Below are positions 33,511 through 41,338 of a stretch of 64,000 bases of DNA, piece by piece. Position 1 is the stretch's first letter. Every line of letters begins with the position of its first letter. The stretch comes from Thermoproteota archaeon (lineage in GTDB: Archaea > Korarchaeota > Korarchaeia > Korarchaeales > Korarchaeaceae). A model generated the notes under the pieces. It was not told where the DNA came from. It did no database searches and saw only the letters and a program-made list of their open reading frames with translations. The position numbers were made by a program, and so were the translations under genes. The stretch spans positions 62,001 to 126,000 of the forward strand of contig JAOZFI010000036.1 in assembly GCA_027491395.1 (NCBI GenBank), given 5' to 3'.

Positions 33511-35133
33511 GTGGACTTCAAGCTGATCATCGTAACCGGCGGAGTCATAAGCGGACTGGGAAAGGGTGTAATAGCTGCTTCCGTCGGAAAACTCCTCCAA
33601 TCTAGGGGGTTCTCTATCTCCATGATAAAAATAGATCCCTACCTGAACCCGGATCCTGGCACCCTCAATCCTATAGAACACGGGGAGGTCTTCATAACGG
33701 AGGAAGTATGGCACTTCAAACCGGGTCGTGGCGTCGAATTCAAGATAGCCGAGATCGATGAGGACTTCGGTCACTACGAGAGGTTCCTCGACGTGAATAT
33801 GCATCCCTCCAACAACATAACGAGCGGTCAGATAATGCTCAGCGTTATCTTAGGGGAGAGAAAAGGGAGATACTTGGGCCAGACGATAAGGCTGATACCT
33901 CACGTGACCCAAGCTATAAAGGAGAGGATACATGAGGTAGCGAGGAGAGAAGAGCCCGACATACTGATAGTGGAGCTAGGAGGGACTGTAGGAGATTATG
34001 AGGCCATGGCATTCGTTGAGGCGCTCAGACAGCTCAGACTTGAAGTGGGAACTGAGAATTCGGTGCACATCCATGTCACCTACGTCCCCTTTGTTGAGAC
34101 CGTCGGCGAGTTCAAGACGAAGCCAGCCCAGCTCTTCTTCAGGGAAGTGCTGGCTGCTGGCCTCCCACCGGACTTCGTCATAGCGAGGACACAGTCCTCC
34201 CTCCCAGACGCGGTCAAGGCGAAACTTGCATTGTACGCGAGCGTTCCGAGGGATGCTGTGTTTGAGGACCCAGATCTAGACGTAGTTTACGAACTCCCCC
34301 TCTATCTGGAGGAAAGGGGTCTGGGCATGAAGCTGGAGGAGAAACTCGGTATCAAGGGAAAGCCCGACATGGAGGAATGGAGGGGGATAGTGAAGAGGTT
34401 CAAGCGAGGTGAACCCAAGAAAATAGCTATGGTAGGCAAGTACTGGAGGATGTCCGACGTCTACATCTCCATAGTGGAGGCTATCAAACATGCGGGGGCT
34501 GAGTTGGGGATAAAGCCGGAGATACTAGCTGTCGACTCGGAGGAGCTGGAGAGGGGGATCGGGTGGGAACTACTGGAGGAAGCAGATGGAATCCTCTCCA
34601 CTCCGGGTTTCGGCTCTAGAGGAACTGAGGGGATGATCAAGGCTGCGGGATGGGCATTGAAAGAGGGTAAACCGTTTCTAGGCATATGCTTCGGGGCCCA
34701 GCTCGCGACCGTGGCCTTCGCTAGAGAGATCATGGGATGGGATGGAGCGCATTCCACGGAGATAGACCCCAACACCCCTTGGCCTGTCATAGATCTCCTC
34801 CCCGAGCAGAGGCAGGTCGAGGAGGTGGGGGGTACGATGAGGCTCGGTGGTCATGAGGTGATCCTCTTGAAGGGCATACTCAGGAGAGCCTACGGCAGGG
34901 AGAGAGTGATTGAGAGGTTCAGACATAGGTACCACATAATCAGGGAGTTCGCCGAGAGGATGGAGGAGCGGGGGTACAAGATAACGGCCGTAGATACAAG
35001 TGGCAGGATAATAAACGCATTCGAGGTGGAGGGGCACCCCTACTACGTGGGCGTCCAGTTCCACCCGGAGTTCAAATCGAGGCCGGGGAGGCCCAGCCCC
35101 ACCTACAGGTCGTTCTTGGAGTCCTTCAGATAG
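33511..35133 (+). CDS. pyrG: CTP synthase
   Basis: Converts UTP to CTP with glutamine-derived ammonia. The synthetase domain begins KLIIVTGGVISGLGKGVIAA with the Walker-type loop, then KIDPYLNPDPGTLNPIEHGE. The glutaminase domain has the nucleophile in GICFGAQLA and the HxE pair in GVQFHPEF. The frame is open back to 33448, but homologues start just before the glycine loop. GTG 33511 lies about 30 bases after TTTTTATG with no ribosome site, consistent with a leaderless message, giving about 540 residues. It converges with the next gene by eight bases. Confidence 0.93.
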   Translation: MDFKLIIVTGGVISGLGKGVIAASVGKLLQSRGFSISMIKIDPYLNPDPGTLNPIEHGEVFITEEVWHFKPGRGVEFKIAEIDEDFGHYERFLDVNMHPSNNITSGQIMLSVILGERKGRYLGQTIRLIPHVTQAIKERIHEVARREEPDILIVELGGTVGDYEAMAFVEALRQLRLEVGTENSVHIHVTYVPFVETVGEFKTKPAQLFFREVLAAGLPPDFVIARTQSSLPDAVKAKLALYASVPRDAVFEDPDLDVVYELPLYLEERGLGMKLEEKLGIKGKPDMEEWRGIVKRFKRGEPKKIAMVGKYWRMSDVYISIVEAIKHAGAELGIKPEILAVDSEELERGIGWELLEEADGILSTPGFGSRGTEGMIKAAGWALKEGKPFLGICFGAQLATVAFAREIMGWDGAHSTEIDPNTPWPVIDLLPEQRQVEEVGGTMRLGGHEVILLKGILRRAYGRERVIERFRHRYHIIREFAERMEERGYKITAVDTSGRIINAFEVEGHPYYVGVQFHPEFKSRPGRPSPTYRSFLESFR

Positions 35134-36256
35134 AGCTCAATACCGCTTTAACCTCTTTAATCACCCTGTCAACCTCCTCATCCTTCATACAGTGGAATAT
35201 AGGTAGATAAAGCACCTCCTTCGTCAGCCTCTCTGCATTGGGAGTTTCCACGTTGGAGTAATCCACTCCCCCGAAGAGGACGTGCAGGTAGTTATATTCC
35301 CTCTCAGAGAGCCTAGACATGACTGGTTGCCTCTGGAGAGGCATTGGATACGCAGGTCTAGCTAGCACACCTCTTTCCCTGAGCATCCTCACGACTTCAT
35401 CCCTCTTCGATCCTACCCTTATAGGATAGAGGTGCCAAACTGGTTCGGCCCACTCCGCGCTTACCGGCGTCTCTACTATCCCAGAGAGTTCCTCTGTATA
35501 TCTGGAGGCAATCTCTCTCCTCCTATAATTGAATTCATCCAGTTTTCGCAGCTGAACTAGGCCTATTGCTGCACTCATCTCGGTCATCCTGTAATTGAAA
35601 CCCACGTAGTGATGCTCGTATTTCGAGACTTGGCCTTGGTCCCTTATGGCCTTGGCCCTCTGATACACGTACTCGTCATCTGTGGTTATGATTCCCCCCT
35701 CCCCCGTTGTCATGTTCTTGGTGGGATAGAAACTGAAGGCACCGGCCTCCCCTATGCTCCCCACCTTCCTCCCCTTGTAGAGGGCCCCGTGTGCTTGGGC
35801 GGCATCCTCCAACAGGAACACCTCTCTATCCCCTACAACTTCTCTGATCGAATCTAGATCAGCAGGATGACCGTGGATATGGACAGGAATGACTGCCCTG
35901 ACTTTCGGGGTGAGCTTCCTTCTCAGATCTTCAGGGTCCATTGTTCCCGTCCTAGGATCCACATCAACGAATACGGGTTTTGCCCCACTGAGTATCACAG
36001 AAGAGGCTGTCGCATAGAAGGTGTAGCTGGGAACAGCCACCTCATCTCCCGGACCTATTCCAAGTGAGATTAGAGCTACATGCAGGGCGGCGGTTCCGTT
36101 CGATACCGCCACAGCGTATTTGCTACCGACGTAGGATGCGAATTCGTTCTCGAACTCCTCAACCAGCTTGCCCTGAGCTAGCATTCCTGACCTGAGCACT
36201 TCGGCAACTCGGCTTATCTCTTCCTCCCCTATACAAGGCCTCGCTATAGGTATCAT
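35126..36256 (-). CDS. DegT/DnrJ/EryC1 family sugar aminotransferase
   Basis: PLP-dependent aminotransferase acting on nucleotide-linked keto-sugars, 376 residues. The PLP lysine is in SFYPTKNMTTGEGG, the phosphate-binding NGTAALHVAL is near residue 58, and the aspartate region is LLEDAAQAHGA. Perosamine- or 4-amino-sugar synthases are the closest in style (YVGFNYRMTEMSAAIGLVQL). It probably feeds surface glycans together with enzymes outside the window. The ATG is preceded by GGTGTTTCC. Confidence 0.88.
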   Translation of the reverse strand: MIPIARPCIGEEEISRVAEVLRSGMLAQGKLVEEFENEFASYVGSKYAVAVSNGTAALHVALISLGIGPGDEVAVPSYTFYATASSVILSGAKPVFVDVDPRTGTMDPEDLRRKLTPKVRAVIPVHIHGHPADLDSIREVVGDREVFLLEDAAQAHGALYKGRKVGSIGEAGAFSFYPTKNMTTGEGGIITTDDEYVYQRAKAIRDQGQVSKYEHHYVGFNYRMTEMSAAIGLVQLRKLDEFNYRRREIASRYTEELSGIVETPVSAEWAEPVWHLYPIRVGSKRDEVVRMLRERGVLARPAYPMPLQRQPVMSRLSEREYNYLHVLFGGVDYSNVETPNAERLTKEVLYLPIFHCMKDEEVDRVIKEVKAVLSSI

Positions 36257-36301
36257 GGAAACACCTTCGGCTTATAGCCTCGACTCGAAAAACATAAGGG
36301 T

Positions 36302-37477
36302 ATGCTGCTAACGCTAGGGGTCACGATACCGGGATTGGATCCCTTCCTAGGTGAGGAGGTAAGGGAGCTACTGGGTAGAGGTGTCAGGGGAGTGGTACCT
36401 GGTAAAGTGGAGTTTATGGCTACTCCTGAGGAGATCTTGAGGCTGAACTATACCTCCAGAACCGCGATCAGGTTCCTGATACTGGTAAGTAAGGAAATAC
36501 TCGATCCCATAGATCTGGAATCACTGAAGAAGGCTGCCTCCTCGGTTGAGTGGTCCTCCCTCTTCAGTCCTTCCTATACGTTTGCAGTGAGAGCCGAGAG
36601 AGTGGGTTACCACAATTTCACCAGCGTGAATGTGGCAGCCATCGTGGGAGAAGCCGTAGTGGAGCACTTCTCCTCTCTGGGCACTAGAATAAGGGCAAAC
36701 CTAAAGAGGCCTGATGTAGTGATCAGAGCCTACGTGAGCGGAAATATCTTCCTTCTAGGATTGGATACAACTGGGGAAAGTCTTCACAAACGAGGATACA
36801 GGGTGTTCGAACACAGGACATCCCTCAATCCCGTGATAGCCTACTCACTGGTCAAGCTCAGTGGCTGGCTCGATTCTCTGCCCTCTGACCCAAGCTCGGT
36901 TCTAGTAGATCCGATGTGCGGTGGTGGGACGATTCCCATCGAGGGAGTGTTGGCTGCTTTGAGGATACCTCCCGGGAGGTGGAGGAGAAGTTACCCTGTG
37001 GATCATCTCTTCCCCTTCCAAGGCATCTCTCAGGAGGAGATATTCAATCGGGAAGATTCGTACATTGTAGATAAGGATCTGAACGTCTTATGCTCCGACA
37101 TAAGCCCAAAAAGCATAAGGGGGGCCATGGAGAACGCCAAGTCGGCTGGCGTCTACGACAAAATAGAGTTCGATGTGAGGGATGCGAGCGAGCTGATCTC
37201 CCTGAGTAGAATAAGCTCCGTAGCTACAGATCCACCCTATGAGTTAAGGACTGGGAGGAACAGGAGAATAGACGAGACCTTCCATAGAATGGCCTTCGCC
37301 CTCGAGGAGAAGCTCGAGCATAGGTTCTCAGCCATATGCGCTGGCCCGGCCCTTCCTAAACTAATGACAGCCATGCGAAACCTCAAGCTGGTGTTCAACA
37401 GGAGGATTCTCTATGGCGGGATCGAGGCCAGGTTGCTAGCCTACGAGAGGAGGGGCACCCGACAGGAAGGCCACTAA
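36302..37477 (+). CDS. THUMP-domain RNA methyltransferase (Trm14/RlmL-like)
   Basis: S-adenosylmethionine-dependent guanine-N2 methyltransferase of tRNA, most like archaeal Trm14 (m2G6). The 391 residues contain an N-terminal ferredoxin-like plus THUMP region (SPSYTFAVRAERVGYHNFTS, VVIRAYVSGNIFLLGLDTTG) and a Rossmann methylase with VDPMCGGGTIPIEGVLAA, DISPKSIRGAMENAKSAG and the catalytic DPPYE. Trm11-type or 23S-specific enzymes are alternatives. The 3' end overlaps the convergent membrane-protein gene by 42 bases. Confidence 0.82.
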   Translation: MLLTLGVTIPGLDPFLGEEVRELLGRGVRGVVPGKVEFMATPEEILRLNYTSRTAIRFLILVSKEILDPIDLESLKKAASSVEWSSLFSPSYTFAVRAERVGYHNFTSVNVAAIVGEAVVEHFSSLGTRIRANLKRPDVVIRAYVSGNIFLLGLDTTGESLHKRGYRVFEHRTSLNPVIAYSLVKLSGWLDSLPSDPSSVLVDPMCGGGTIPIEGVLAALRIPPGRWRRSYPVDHLFPFQGISQEEIFNREDSYIVDKDLNVLCSDISPKSIRGAMENAKSAGVYDKIEFDVRDASELISLSRISSVATDPPYELRTGRNRRIDETFHRMAFALEEKLEHRFSAICAGPALPKLMTAMRNLKLVFNRRILYGGIEARLLAYERRGTRQEGH

Positions 37478-38074
37478 AGAACTCACAATAGGGACTGCTA
37501 TGTTGTCCTCGCCTCCGTATAACTCCACCACCGAGGAGGAGATAGCTACCAATCCTGCAAGGAAGGGATCCCCAGTCAAGCCCACTAGCAAGGCTAGATA
37601 AGAGATGAGACCTGCAGCCGTACCCTCCAAGGTCCCATCAGCCATCGGGATCTTGATTCTGCCCACTGATATTCCCACCATCGAGGAAAGTCCGTCAGTT
37701 AATATGAGGGCGAATATGCCGTAGGAGGCAAGTGATCCGAAAAGGAAGTAGGAAGAAGAGACGCCAATTAATCCAGATAAGGCACCAAGCCAACCAGCTC
37801 TCCTCTCGTAGTCCCTCTCAACGAGGCTCACCAACCTGTTGAATGATTCGAGGACTATCTCCATTCCCTTAGGCTGAGGAATCTGCATTCCCGCCCTGAG
37901 CCACTGTGGGAGGCCCTTCACCTGAACCGAGTAGATCCAGCCGCCGACAGCGAGGGCCGCAGCATATACAAGTTTAGGATCTATCAGATCCTCAACCATC
38001 ATCGGGGCGAGGAGGATAGAGGAGAACAGGATGTGGATCGCTTTCCTGAGCAACTCATTCCTCTTGGAATTCAC
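37436..38074 (-). CDS. Dolichol-kinase-like membrane protein (copy 2)
   Basis: Polytopic protein of about 212 residues from the CTP-dependent polyprenol/dolichol kinase and phosphatidate cytidylyltransferase clan. Motifs are RKAIHILFSS, ILTDGLSSMVGISVGR and VELYGGEDNIAVPIVSSL. It shares all three with the upstream neighbour. The start is GTG 38074, overlapping the upstream TAG as TAGTG. The reading frame is open further upstream, but that part lies inside the previous gene. It probably phosphorylates a polyprenol or lipid carrier. Confidence 0.75.
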   Translation of the reverse strand: MNSKRNELLRKAIHILFSSILLAPMMVEDLIDPKLVYAAALAVGGWIYSVQVKGLPQWLRAGMQIPQPKGMEIVLESFNRLVSLVERDYERRAGWLGALSGLIGVSSSYFLFGSLASYGIFALILTDGLSSMVGISVGRIKIPMADGTLEGTAAGLISYLALLVGLTGDPFLAGLVAISSSVVELYGGEDNIAVPIVSSLVAFLSGAPPLVG

Positions 38075-38760
38075 TACCAATGGACATCCCCCAGTACCAT
38101 CACCACGGCCGATACTATCGGCACCGTAAGATTGTCGTCTACCCTCGGCCACCTCTCTACCATAGTGGCCACAATAGCGGCTATAGCACCAATGTATCCC
38201 TTGTAAAAGAATCCTATCGGCAGAGAGACGAGAAGCATGGCCACACTACCCGCAGCCCCTTTACTCCACCTCTTGTAGACGATGTTTCTGACTATGCCAG
38301 TCACCCCATCGCCCACCGACATGAACAGCGCTGCAGCAATGCCCGCGCTCAGGTCTACGTACCATAGCCCCACTATAACTAATGTCCATGTGATGCAGAA
38401 GTAGACCTCTCCTAGGTTGCCCTCCACTTGGAACCAGTCAAACTTCTCTCCCTTTAGCCTGGGAAGCAGAGTTAGCACAATCATCCCGACACCGCCTATA
38501 AGCGGTATCGCCGGAGACTTGAAGAGGTAGGGTGTCAGAACAGCCACTAGCCCGCCGGATAGTATGTGTATAACCTTCCTAGCTACATAGAGGTTCTGCC
38601 ACTCGGCCACCTTTTTGGATATCCAGAACACCACTACAGAAATCCAGACGACCAAGACGAACAACCAGAGAATCTCGTCAATGCTGGGACTCCAATACCA
38701 AAGAGCTATGACCGACACGAGTAGCAATGTCAGCAGTATGATGGGGATCTCTGCTCTCAT
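38074..38760 (-). CDS. Dolichol-kinase-like membrane protein (copy 1)
   Basis: Polytopic protein of about 228 residues with seven or more hydrophobic segments. Motifs of the dolichol kinase clan are VARKVIHILSGG, FMSVGDGVTGIVRN and VERWPRVDDNLTVPIVSAV. It forms a tandem pair with the next gene, joined by a TAGTG stop-start overlap. The second copy may be a partner subunit or have a different lipid substrate. ATG 38760 is preferred over TTG 38766. Confidence 0.75.
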   Translation of the reverse strand: MRAEIPIILLTLLLVSVIALWYWSPSIDEILWLFVLVVWISVVVFWISKKVAEWQNLYVARKVIHILSGGLVAVLTPYLFKSPAIPLIGGVGMIVLTLLPRLKGEKFDWFQVEGNLGEVYFCITWTLVIVGLWYVDLSAGIAAALFMSVGDGVTGIVRNIVYKRWSKGAAGSVAMLLVSLPIGFFYKGYIGAIAAIVATMVERWPRVDDNLTVPIVSAVVMVLGDVHW

Positions 38761-38817
38761 ACACAAGGGTCCGATTGACGCTATACTATAAAGTCCCCGC
38801 CGATCGGTCTATCTAGA

Positions 38818-38898
38818 GGGGGTCAGGGGAGGACCACTTCATCATCGCCTCCGGGGAGCTCAAAAGGGTAAGGTAAGCCGGCCGGCCCTCATCCCCCC
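38818..38898 (-). ncRNA. Possible C/D box sRNA
   Basis: On the minus strand a perfect box C' (ATGATGA, 38839-38845), a 12-nt guide AGTGGTCCTCCC and a perfect box D (CTGA, 38823-38826) are followed by CCCCC. A GGGGG with GATGAGG lies at the 5' end, as in the sRNA at 26.3 kb, and could close the terminal stem. The D' side is weak (TTGA, then a 14-base spacer able to form a hairpin). The guide would target GGGAGGACCACU, which I cannot place on an rRNA. The same G run can also pair with a nearby CCCCC, so the fold is ambiguous. Confidence 0.4.
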
Positions 38899-38955
38899 AG
38901 TTGAGGGGGCCCTCTTAATGTAATCTTTATCGCTTGAAAGTAAGTGTGATGTACC

Positions 38956-39336
38956 ATGGCTGAGGAGAACCTCCCACCAAGTCTGAGGGATGTGCTTGAG
39001 AAGCTCGACAGAGGAGAGAAAGTGAGCGATAAGGAGTTATCTAATGCCTTCGCTGAGCTCAGAAGAGATTTCTTCAAAGTAGGAGAAGTTCTACTTTCTG
39101 AGAGATTATCCCTATATGAGATGATCAGGCTGGGCATAGAGATGGCGGACGAGGACCTCTTTCTCGCATGTGATGAGCACGATTCCCTGAGGAGGATCGT
39201 CTACAAGGTCGTGAGGATGATGAGCGGGGAGAGTTTAGAGAAGGCATCTAAGGAGATACTCTCCAAGGACTTAGAGAGGACCCTCTTGGGTGCGTTCATA
39301 ATGAGGAGATTGGGTGGTCGGGGCGGGGGGACTTGA
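38956..39336 (+). CDS. Small helical protein overlapping tRNA-Tyr
   Basis: 126 residues, mostly helical and charged (SLRDVLEKLDRGEKVSDKEL, SLYEMIRLGIEMADEDL). No membrane segment or recognised domain. Its last seven codons lie antisense to the 3' end of the tRNA-Tyr gene (39315-39336), so the terminal RRLGGRGGGT is dictated by the tRNA acceptor and T-arm sequence. The gene may have been extended into the tRNA after loss of an earlier stop. The start ATG 38956 follows a TATA-like ATCTTTATC at about 38921. Confidence 0.55.
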   Translation: MAEENLPPSLRDVLEKLDRGEKVSDKELSNAFAELRRDFFKVGEVLLSERLSLYEMIRLGIEMADEDLFLACDEHDSLRRIVYKVVRMMSGESLEKASKEILSKDLERTLLGAFIMRRLGGRGGGT

Positions 39337-39434
39337 ACCCCCGACCTGCCGGTATCTGTGAGAGCGGGCCGCTGACGGAGCGCCGCCCGGCGCCCTCTAC
39401 AGCCGGCCGCTCTGCCAGGCTGAGCTACGCCCCG
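39315..39434 (-). tRNA. tRNA-Tyr (GTA) with a 43-nt intron and encoded CCA
   Basis: On the minus strand the acceptor is CGGGGCG/CGCCCCG with the C1-G72 pair diagnostic of archaeal tRNA-Tyr, discriminator A and encoded CCA (39315-39317). D arm, anticodon stem GCCGG/CCGGC with loop CTGTAGA (anticodon GTA), and T arm GGGGGTTCAAGTCCCCC follow. An intron at 39354-39396 lies between positions 37 and 38. CTGT pairs with ACAG and is flanked by three-base bulges AGA and ATA, a standard bulge-helix-bulge splice site. A TTAATATAG box lies about 27 bases upstream. Confidence 0.96.
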
Positions 39435-39491
39435 CCATCTAGATGAGTGCAACCCCTCTATATTAATTTTACAGTCCGAGCCGCGCGACAG

Positions 39492-40013
39492 TCACGACAA
39501 CTCTCCGAGGGAGGCCTCTATGTCCATCTGAGCTGCCACCTTCTGGAAGGTCTCGAAGTCCTCATTGCTCCACGCGACCAGCACTACCTCCTTCAGACTC
39601 GATTTAAGGACCTCCTCCAGAATTATCCTCACCGCCACCTCCACGGGCACTCCTCCGACTCCCGCTCCCATGGCTGGAAAAGCTAGACTCTCCAAGCCCA
39701 GTTCCTCCGCCTTCTTGAGAGCAGCCCTAACGGCTTTCCTCACGAACTCGGGATTACTCTTCCCTCCGGGGGACTCCACCGTGGGCGCGTGTATGATATA
39801 TTTGGCCTTGAGCTTTCCGGCTGAAGTTTCCACAGCGTCTCCTATCCTTATGGGAGCTTTTTTAAGGGCCTCCTCTTGTATCTCCTCGCCACCCTTTCTC
39901 CTTATCGCGCCGGCAACGCCTCCACCCATGATAAGCTGGACATTGGCTGGATTCACCAGAGCGTCCACCTCGACTTCGGTGATGTCACCGCGCACGATCA
40001 TTATCCTCGGCAT
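39492..40013 (-). CDS. Macrodomain protein (ADP-ribose/O-acetyl-ADP-ribose hydrolase type)
   Basis: About 173 residues forming a single macrodomain. Signature blocks are VDALVNPANVQLIMGGGVAG, YIIHAPTVESPGGKSN and LAFPAMGAGVGGVPVE. Such proteins remove ADP-ribose or hydrolyse O-acetyl-ADP-ribose. ATG 40013 is preceded by GGGGGTGATCTA and is preferred over ATG 40028. A Trm112-like gene and a HAD phosphatase lie upstream on the same strand. Confidence 0.88.
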   Translation of the reverse strand: MPRIMIVRGDITEVEVDALVNPANVQLIMGGGVAGAIRRKGGEEIQEEALKKAPIRIGDAVETSAGKLKAKYIIHAPTVESPGGKSNPEFVRKAVRAALKKAEELGLESLAFPAMGAGVGGVPVEVAVRIILEEVLKSSLKEVVLVAWSNEDFETFQKVAAQMDIEASLGELS

Positions 40014-40049
40014 TAGATCACCCCCCATGTAATCAGGAGAATGGAGAAT

Positions 40050-40343
40050 TTAGAGATTGAGCTCCTCGGGCCTTAGCATCCGTGGAACACCCGCTTCTAT
40101 CGGATATTCTGCACCACAGTTCTCGCAGACTAGCTTGCCAGTTACCACTTCCCTACTCATGCACTCCATGCATAGGGAGGGGTCGCTTGGTTCTCCTCCC
40201 GAGAAAGCACACCACTTCTCGCAGAGGGGTTTCTCTGGTTTACTGGGCAATCCCTCCACCGCTTCTTCCCTTTCAATAACCAACTTCAAGGGAAAGTGAT
40301 GGCATTCCGGGCACGCCAAGAGATCCAGCAGCCTCCTCCTCAA
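40050..40343 (-). CDS. Trm112-like zinc protein
   Basis: 97 residues. The opening RRRLLDLLACPECHHFPLKL and the closing LVCENCGAEYPIEAGVPRML are the Trm112/YcaR pattern, with two CxxC knuckles. A central insertion holds extra cysteines (CEKWCAF, CMECM). Trm112 stabilises and activates several tRNA, rRNA and release-factor methyltransferases. Its start overlaps the stop of the HAD gene by four bases. Confidence 0.8.
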   Translation of the reverse strand: MRRRLLDLLACPECHHFPLKLVIEREEAVEGLPSKPEKPLCEKWCAFSGGEPSDPSLCMECMSREVVTGKLVCENCGAEYPIEAGVPRMLRPEELNL

Positions 40344-41029
40344 ACGATCACCTTCAAGAGGTTAGGTAACTCTCTCAAGCTTTTAATCATGCCATCCGCC
40401 TCGGGTCTCTGGACATCCTCCCTTATGACCCATATCGTCCTCATACCGACCTTCTTAGCACCTTCGATGTCTTCATAGGGGGAATCCCCGATCATCACGG
40501 CTTCCTCGGGTCGGGCACCCATCACCTCCAGTGCGCGCATGAATATCTCCCTAGCCGGCTTCCTAACCCCGACCATGTGAGATGAAACTATCACTTGGAA
40601 GAGGTCGAGTAGACCATCCTTCCTCAACCTCTCCACCACCATGTCGTGGTAGGGTGTGTTAGATACTACCGCCAACTCGTACTTCGAGGACAGCTTATCC
40701 AATGTCTCTTTAGCTCCCGGTTTCAGGGTGGTCAAATCCAGCATCGGCGATGCGTAAGCCTTCAGATGCTCATCCTCTACATTCTCGACATCCAAGAAAC
40801 TTAAGAAGGACTCCAGCTCTAAGGTAGCAGGTATTTCAATGCAACTGGTTCTCCTCCTATTATCGAAGGCGTTAAAGAGTCTCCTGTAGAAATTGAAGGC
40901 CCTCTCCTCAACGCCCGGATCCTCTATGCCCTCCACCTTCAAGATGTTCCTGACCCTATACCGGTAGTAGAGGTCCAAGTCCGGAGGATCGATGATGGTC
41001 CTCCAGAAGTCGAAGAGGAGGTAAAGCAT
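40340..41029 (-). CDS. HAD-superfamily hydrolase
   Basis: Phosphatase-like protein of 229 residues. Motif I reads LLFDFWRTIID, so the nucleophile aspartate is present but the usual second aspartate (DxD) is tryptophan. Motif II is VVSNTPYHD and motif IV is VMIGDSPYEDIEGAKKVGM. A helical cap lies between motifs I and II. The missing second aspartate might weaken phosphatase activity, as in haloacid-dehalogenase-like members. It is the first gene of an operon with the Trm112-like gene. Confidence 0.8.
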   Translation of the reverse strand: MLYLLFDFWRTIIDPPDLDLYYRYRVRNILKVEGIEDPGVEERAFNFYRRLFNAFDNRRRTSCIEIPATLELESFLSFLDVENVEDEHLKAYASPMLDLTTLKPGAKETLDKLSSKYELAVVSNTPYHDMVVERLRKDGLLDLFQVIVSSHMVGVRKPAREIFMRALEVMGARPEEAVMIGDSPYEDIEGAKKVGMRTIWVIREDVQRPEADGMIKSLRELPNLLKVIV

Positions 41030-41077
41030 ATTACTTCGAGAGAGCGGAGGATAATAACTTGGCGGCGAGGTGTTCGG

Positions 41078-41338
41078 ATGTCAGATCACAAGTACGAATT
41101 GCAGGTAGTGAAACTACAGAGAGCAATGAGGGTCCCTAAGGACTACAAGGAGAAACTGAAGGAGCTGTACGGTAATAAAGTGATATCCAAATTCTCCAAG
41201 GATGCGGTGGACTGCCCAGTGCGGGGCGAGAGGGTGAGCTTTCTCATATGCATGGGATGTCCCAACTACGTTAGGAGGTTCAAGGGGTACGTTCACTGTA
41301 AGGGAGAACCTCTCGACGAAGAACTAGTAGAGCGATGA
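41078..41338 (+). CDS. Small four-cysteine protein, unknown function
   Basis: 86 residues. The N-terminal half is basic and helical (RVPKDYKEKLKELYG). The C-terminal half carries cysteines in DCPVRGE, ICMGCPNYV and VHCKGE, which could bind zinc or an iron-sulfur cluster. The ATG is preceded by GAGGTGTTCGG. It converges with, and overlaps by 59 bases, the membrane-bound HTH regulator gene. I do not recognise the family. Confidence 0.6.
   Translation: MSDHKYELQVVKLQRAMRVPKDYKEKLKELYGNKVISKFSKDAVDCPVRGERVSFLICMGCPNYVRRFKGYVHCKGEPLDEELVER

Noticed and set aside
38881-38910. GC-rich palindromes (GCCGGCCGGC, CCCCC/GGGGG) as a mobile-element end or attachment site
   Set aside because: No direct repeats, integrase or transposase is nearby; they are better explained as part of an RNA fold or a terminator.
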